This document shows positions 63,054-64,000 of a stretch of 64,000 nucleotides of DNA, one piece after another (the stretch's first letter is position 1; every line of letters starts with the position of its first letter). Under the pieces are notes generated by a model. It was not told where the DNA came from. It worked only from the letters and a program-made list of their open reading frames with translations, and did not search any database. Source of the stretch: Limnomonas spitsbergensis (taxonomy: Eukaryota; Chlorophyta; Chlorophyceae; Chlamydomonadales); assembly GCA_037349105.1 (NCBI GenBank), contig JAYJMM010000119.1:2429001-2493000 (forward strand). Direction: 5' to 3'. The position numbers were made by a program, and so were the translations under genes.

Positions 63054-64000
63054 GGGCAGAGAATTGAACACCACCCCACCATGCAATCTATAACCAGTGA
63101 CAAAATGAACAAAGCCCTTAAACTGCAAGACGCCATGTCTGGACGCCATACAAAATGTTGCTGAGTATATTTTGCGACTGTTGCGCATGCAGTTTCAGTC
63201 CAGGCTATGCCGTTTTCTGGCAGATCGAAAGCATGGGTTTCAAAAACATGATGTCATCAGAAACGTGCTGTCAATCAGAAACGTGCTATTATCTCAAAGT
63301 TTGAATGAAAGAGTGAACACGCCTCTGGAGATTCCCTTGAGGTCGAAAGCTTCTCATGTAAACGCATTGCGCCTGTTGGGTCGGCAGGTGGTCGGCAGCT
63401 TCACAATCTTGCCGGACGGGTACAGAAAGCCCAGGGAACATAAACGTATTGCATTCTCTTGCCATGAGCAATCAGAACAATCGATCTAATTGTCGAGGCC
63501 ATCTGCTACTCTGCTGTCAACGATTCTGCTCCCTTTTCTACCCTTACTTGCCACCCTTACTACATACACAAGCTGAACCCAGCAACTGCCGGTGGGTGGA
63601 AGGGAGCAAACTGAAAGGAGACATGTGCGTGCCGGTTTAATGCTTGTGTAAAAGTCTGGCCAAAATGCTCGTTTTAAAATGCTGTGTTGGGGTGTGGAAA
63701 ACTGGAAATCGATGTGCATGTACCGTGATTCCGGATCGATCCGTAAAGCGATTCCATCTGCCACAGGCACCCAGGCTGGGTGCCTGGGCGTTGGCTTGCG
63801 ACCTTGCGTCCATTGGCAGCAGAATTCATGAAGTCGTCGAGCCAGAGGCATCGAGCTGTGCCTATCACTACTACTCAAACCCCCTGTTTTGGTATGCAGA
63901 AAACCTACCAGTTTCAAGGCAAACGCATCATTTGGACAAGGCCCCTTAAATGATTATGGTAGGTGAATTGGTAGACCTTTTGGTAGGTTTAATCGACCGA
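63054..64000. other. No gene recognised; right edge of window
   Basis: Open frames on both strands (105 codons at 63172-63489 plus; 143 codons at 63917-63486 minus) overlap or lack recognisable domains. No repeat or RNA gene was seen. Confidence 0.35.

Overview
The window looks like nuclear DNA of a green alga. Its genes are split by many short introns with standard GT-AG borders and a set of GC-AG borders. They include a plastid-type phosphomethylpyrimidine synthase (THIC) with a TPP riboswitch in an intron, an arrangement known from chlorophytes, and an assimilatory ATP sulfurylase. The DNA is crowded with minisatellites and eukaryotic transposons. Genus and species cannot be read from it. 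All gene models here are hand-built from open frames, splice borders and intron phase, without transcript data.

Layout. (1) 2.06-12.3 kb, minus strand: an unrecognised repeat protein built from a reiterated exon set of 34 nt + about 95 nt + a 15-nt microexon, giving seven repeats of about 48 residues; its start was not found. (2) 13.7-15.0 kb, minus: 3' end of a decayed GC-rich LINE. (3) 16.4-20.5 kb, plus: a six-exon gene for a probably plastid-targeted membrane protein of unknown function. (4) 21.2-25.1 kb, plus: a nearly intact LINE whose endonuclease/reverse transcriptase frame is broken only by one TGA at a tryptophan position. (5) 25.2-27.0 kb, minus: a Lifeguard/TMBIM (BAX-inhibitor-like) gene that appears frameshifted. 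(6) 27.8-30.6 kb: repeats, a DNA-transposon relic and two truncated LINE tails. (7) 31.4-34.5 kb, minus: a coiled-coil protein gene. (8) 34.7-38.5 kb: a region framed by 27-bp inverted repeats, holding a decayed KDZ-type transposase, a C-rich minisatellite and an opposite-strand gene. (9) 40.3 kb, minus: tRNA-Asn(GUU) with a 10-nt intron. (10) 43.6-51.8 kb, plus: ATP sulfurylase in 13 exons, with a 1.2-kb TIR element in intron 9. (11) 52.6-60.4 kb, plus: THIC in 18 exons, with the riboswitch in intron 6 and a duplicated partial exon in front of exon 10. (12) 62.5-63.05 kb: a Harbinger-like MITE.

ATP sulfurylase activates sulfate for cysteine synthesis, and THIC makes the pyrimidine half of thiamin, so the two lie near each other in sulfur and cofactor metabolism. 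They stand head to tail about 0.85 kb apart; nothing in the sequence shows co-regulation. The riboswitch should let the end product TPP control THIC splicing. The strongest novelty is the exon-reiterated repeat gene: the same five residues are either a separate 15-nt microexon followed by a GC-AG intron or fused to the preceding exon.
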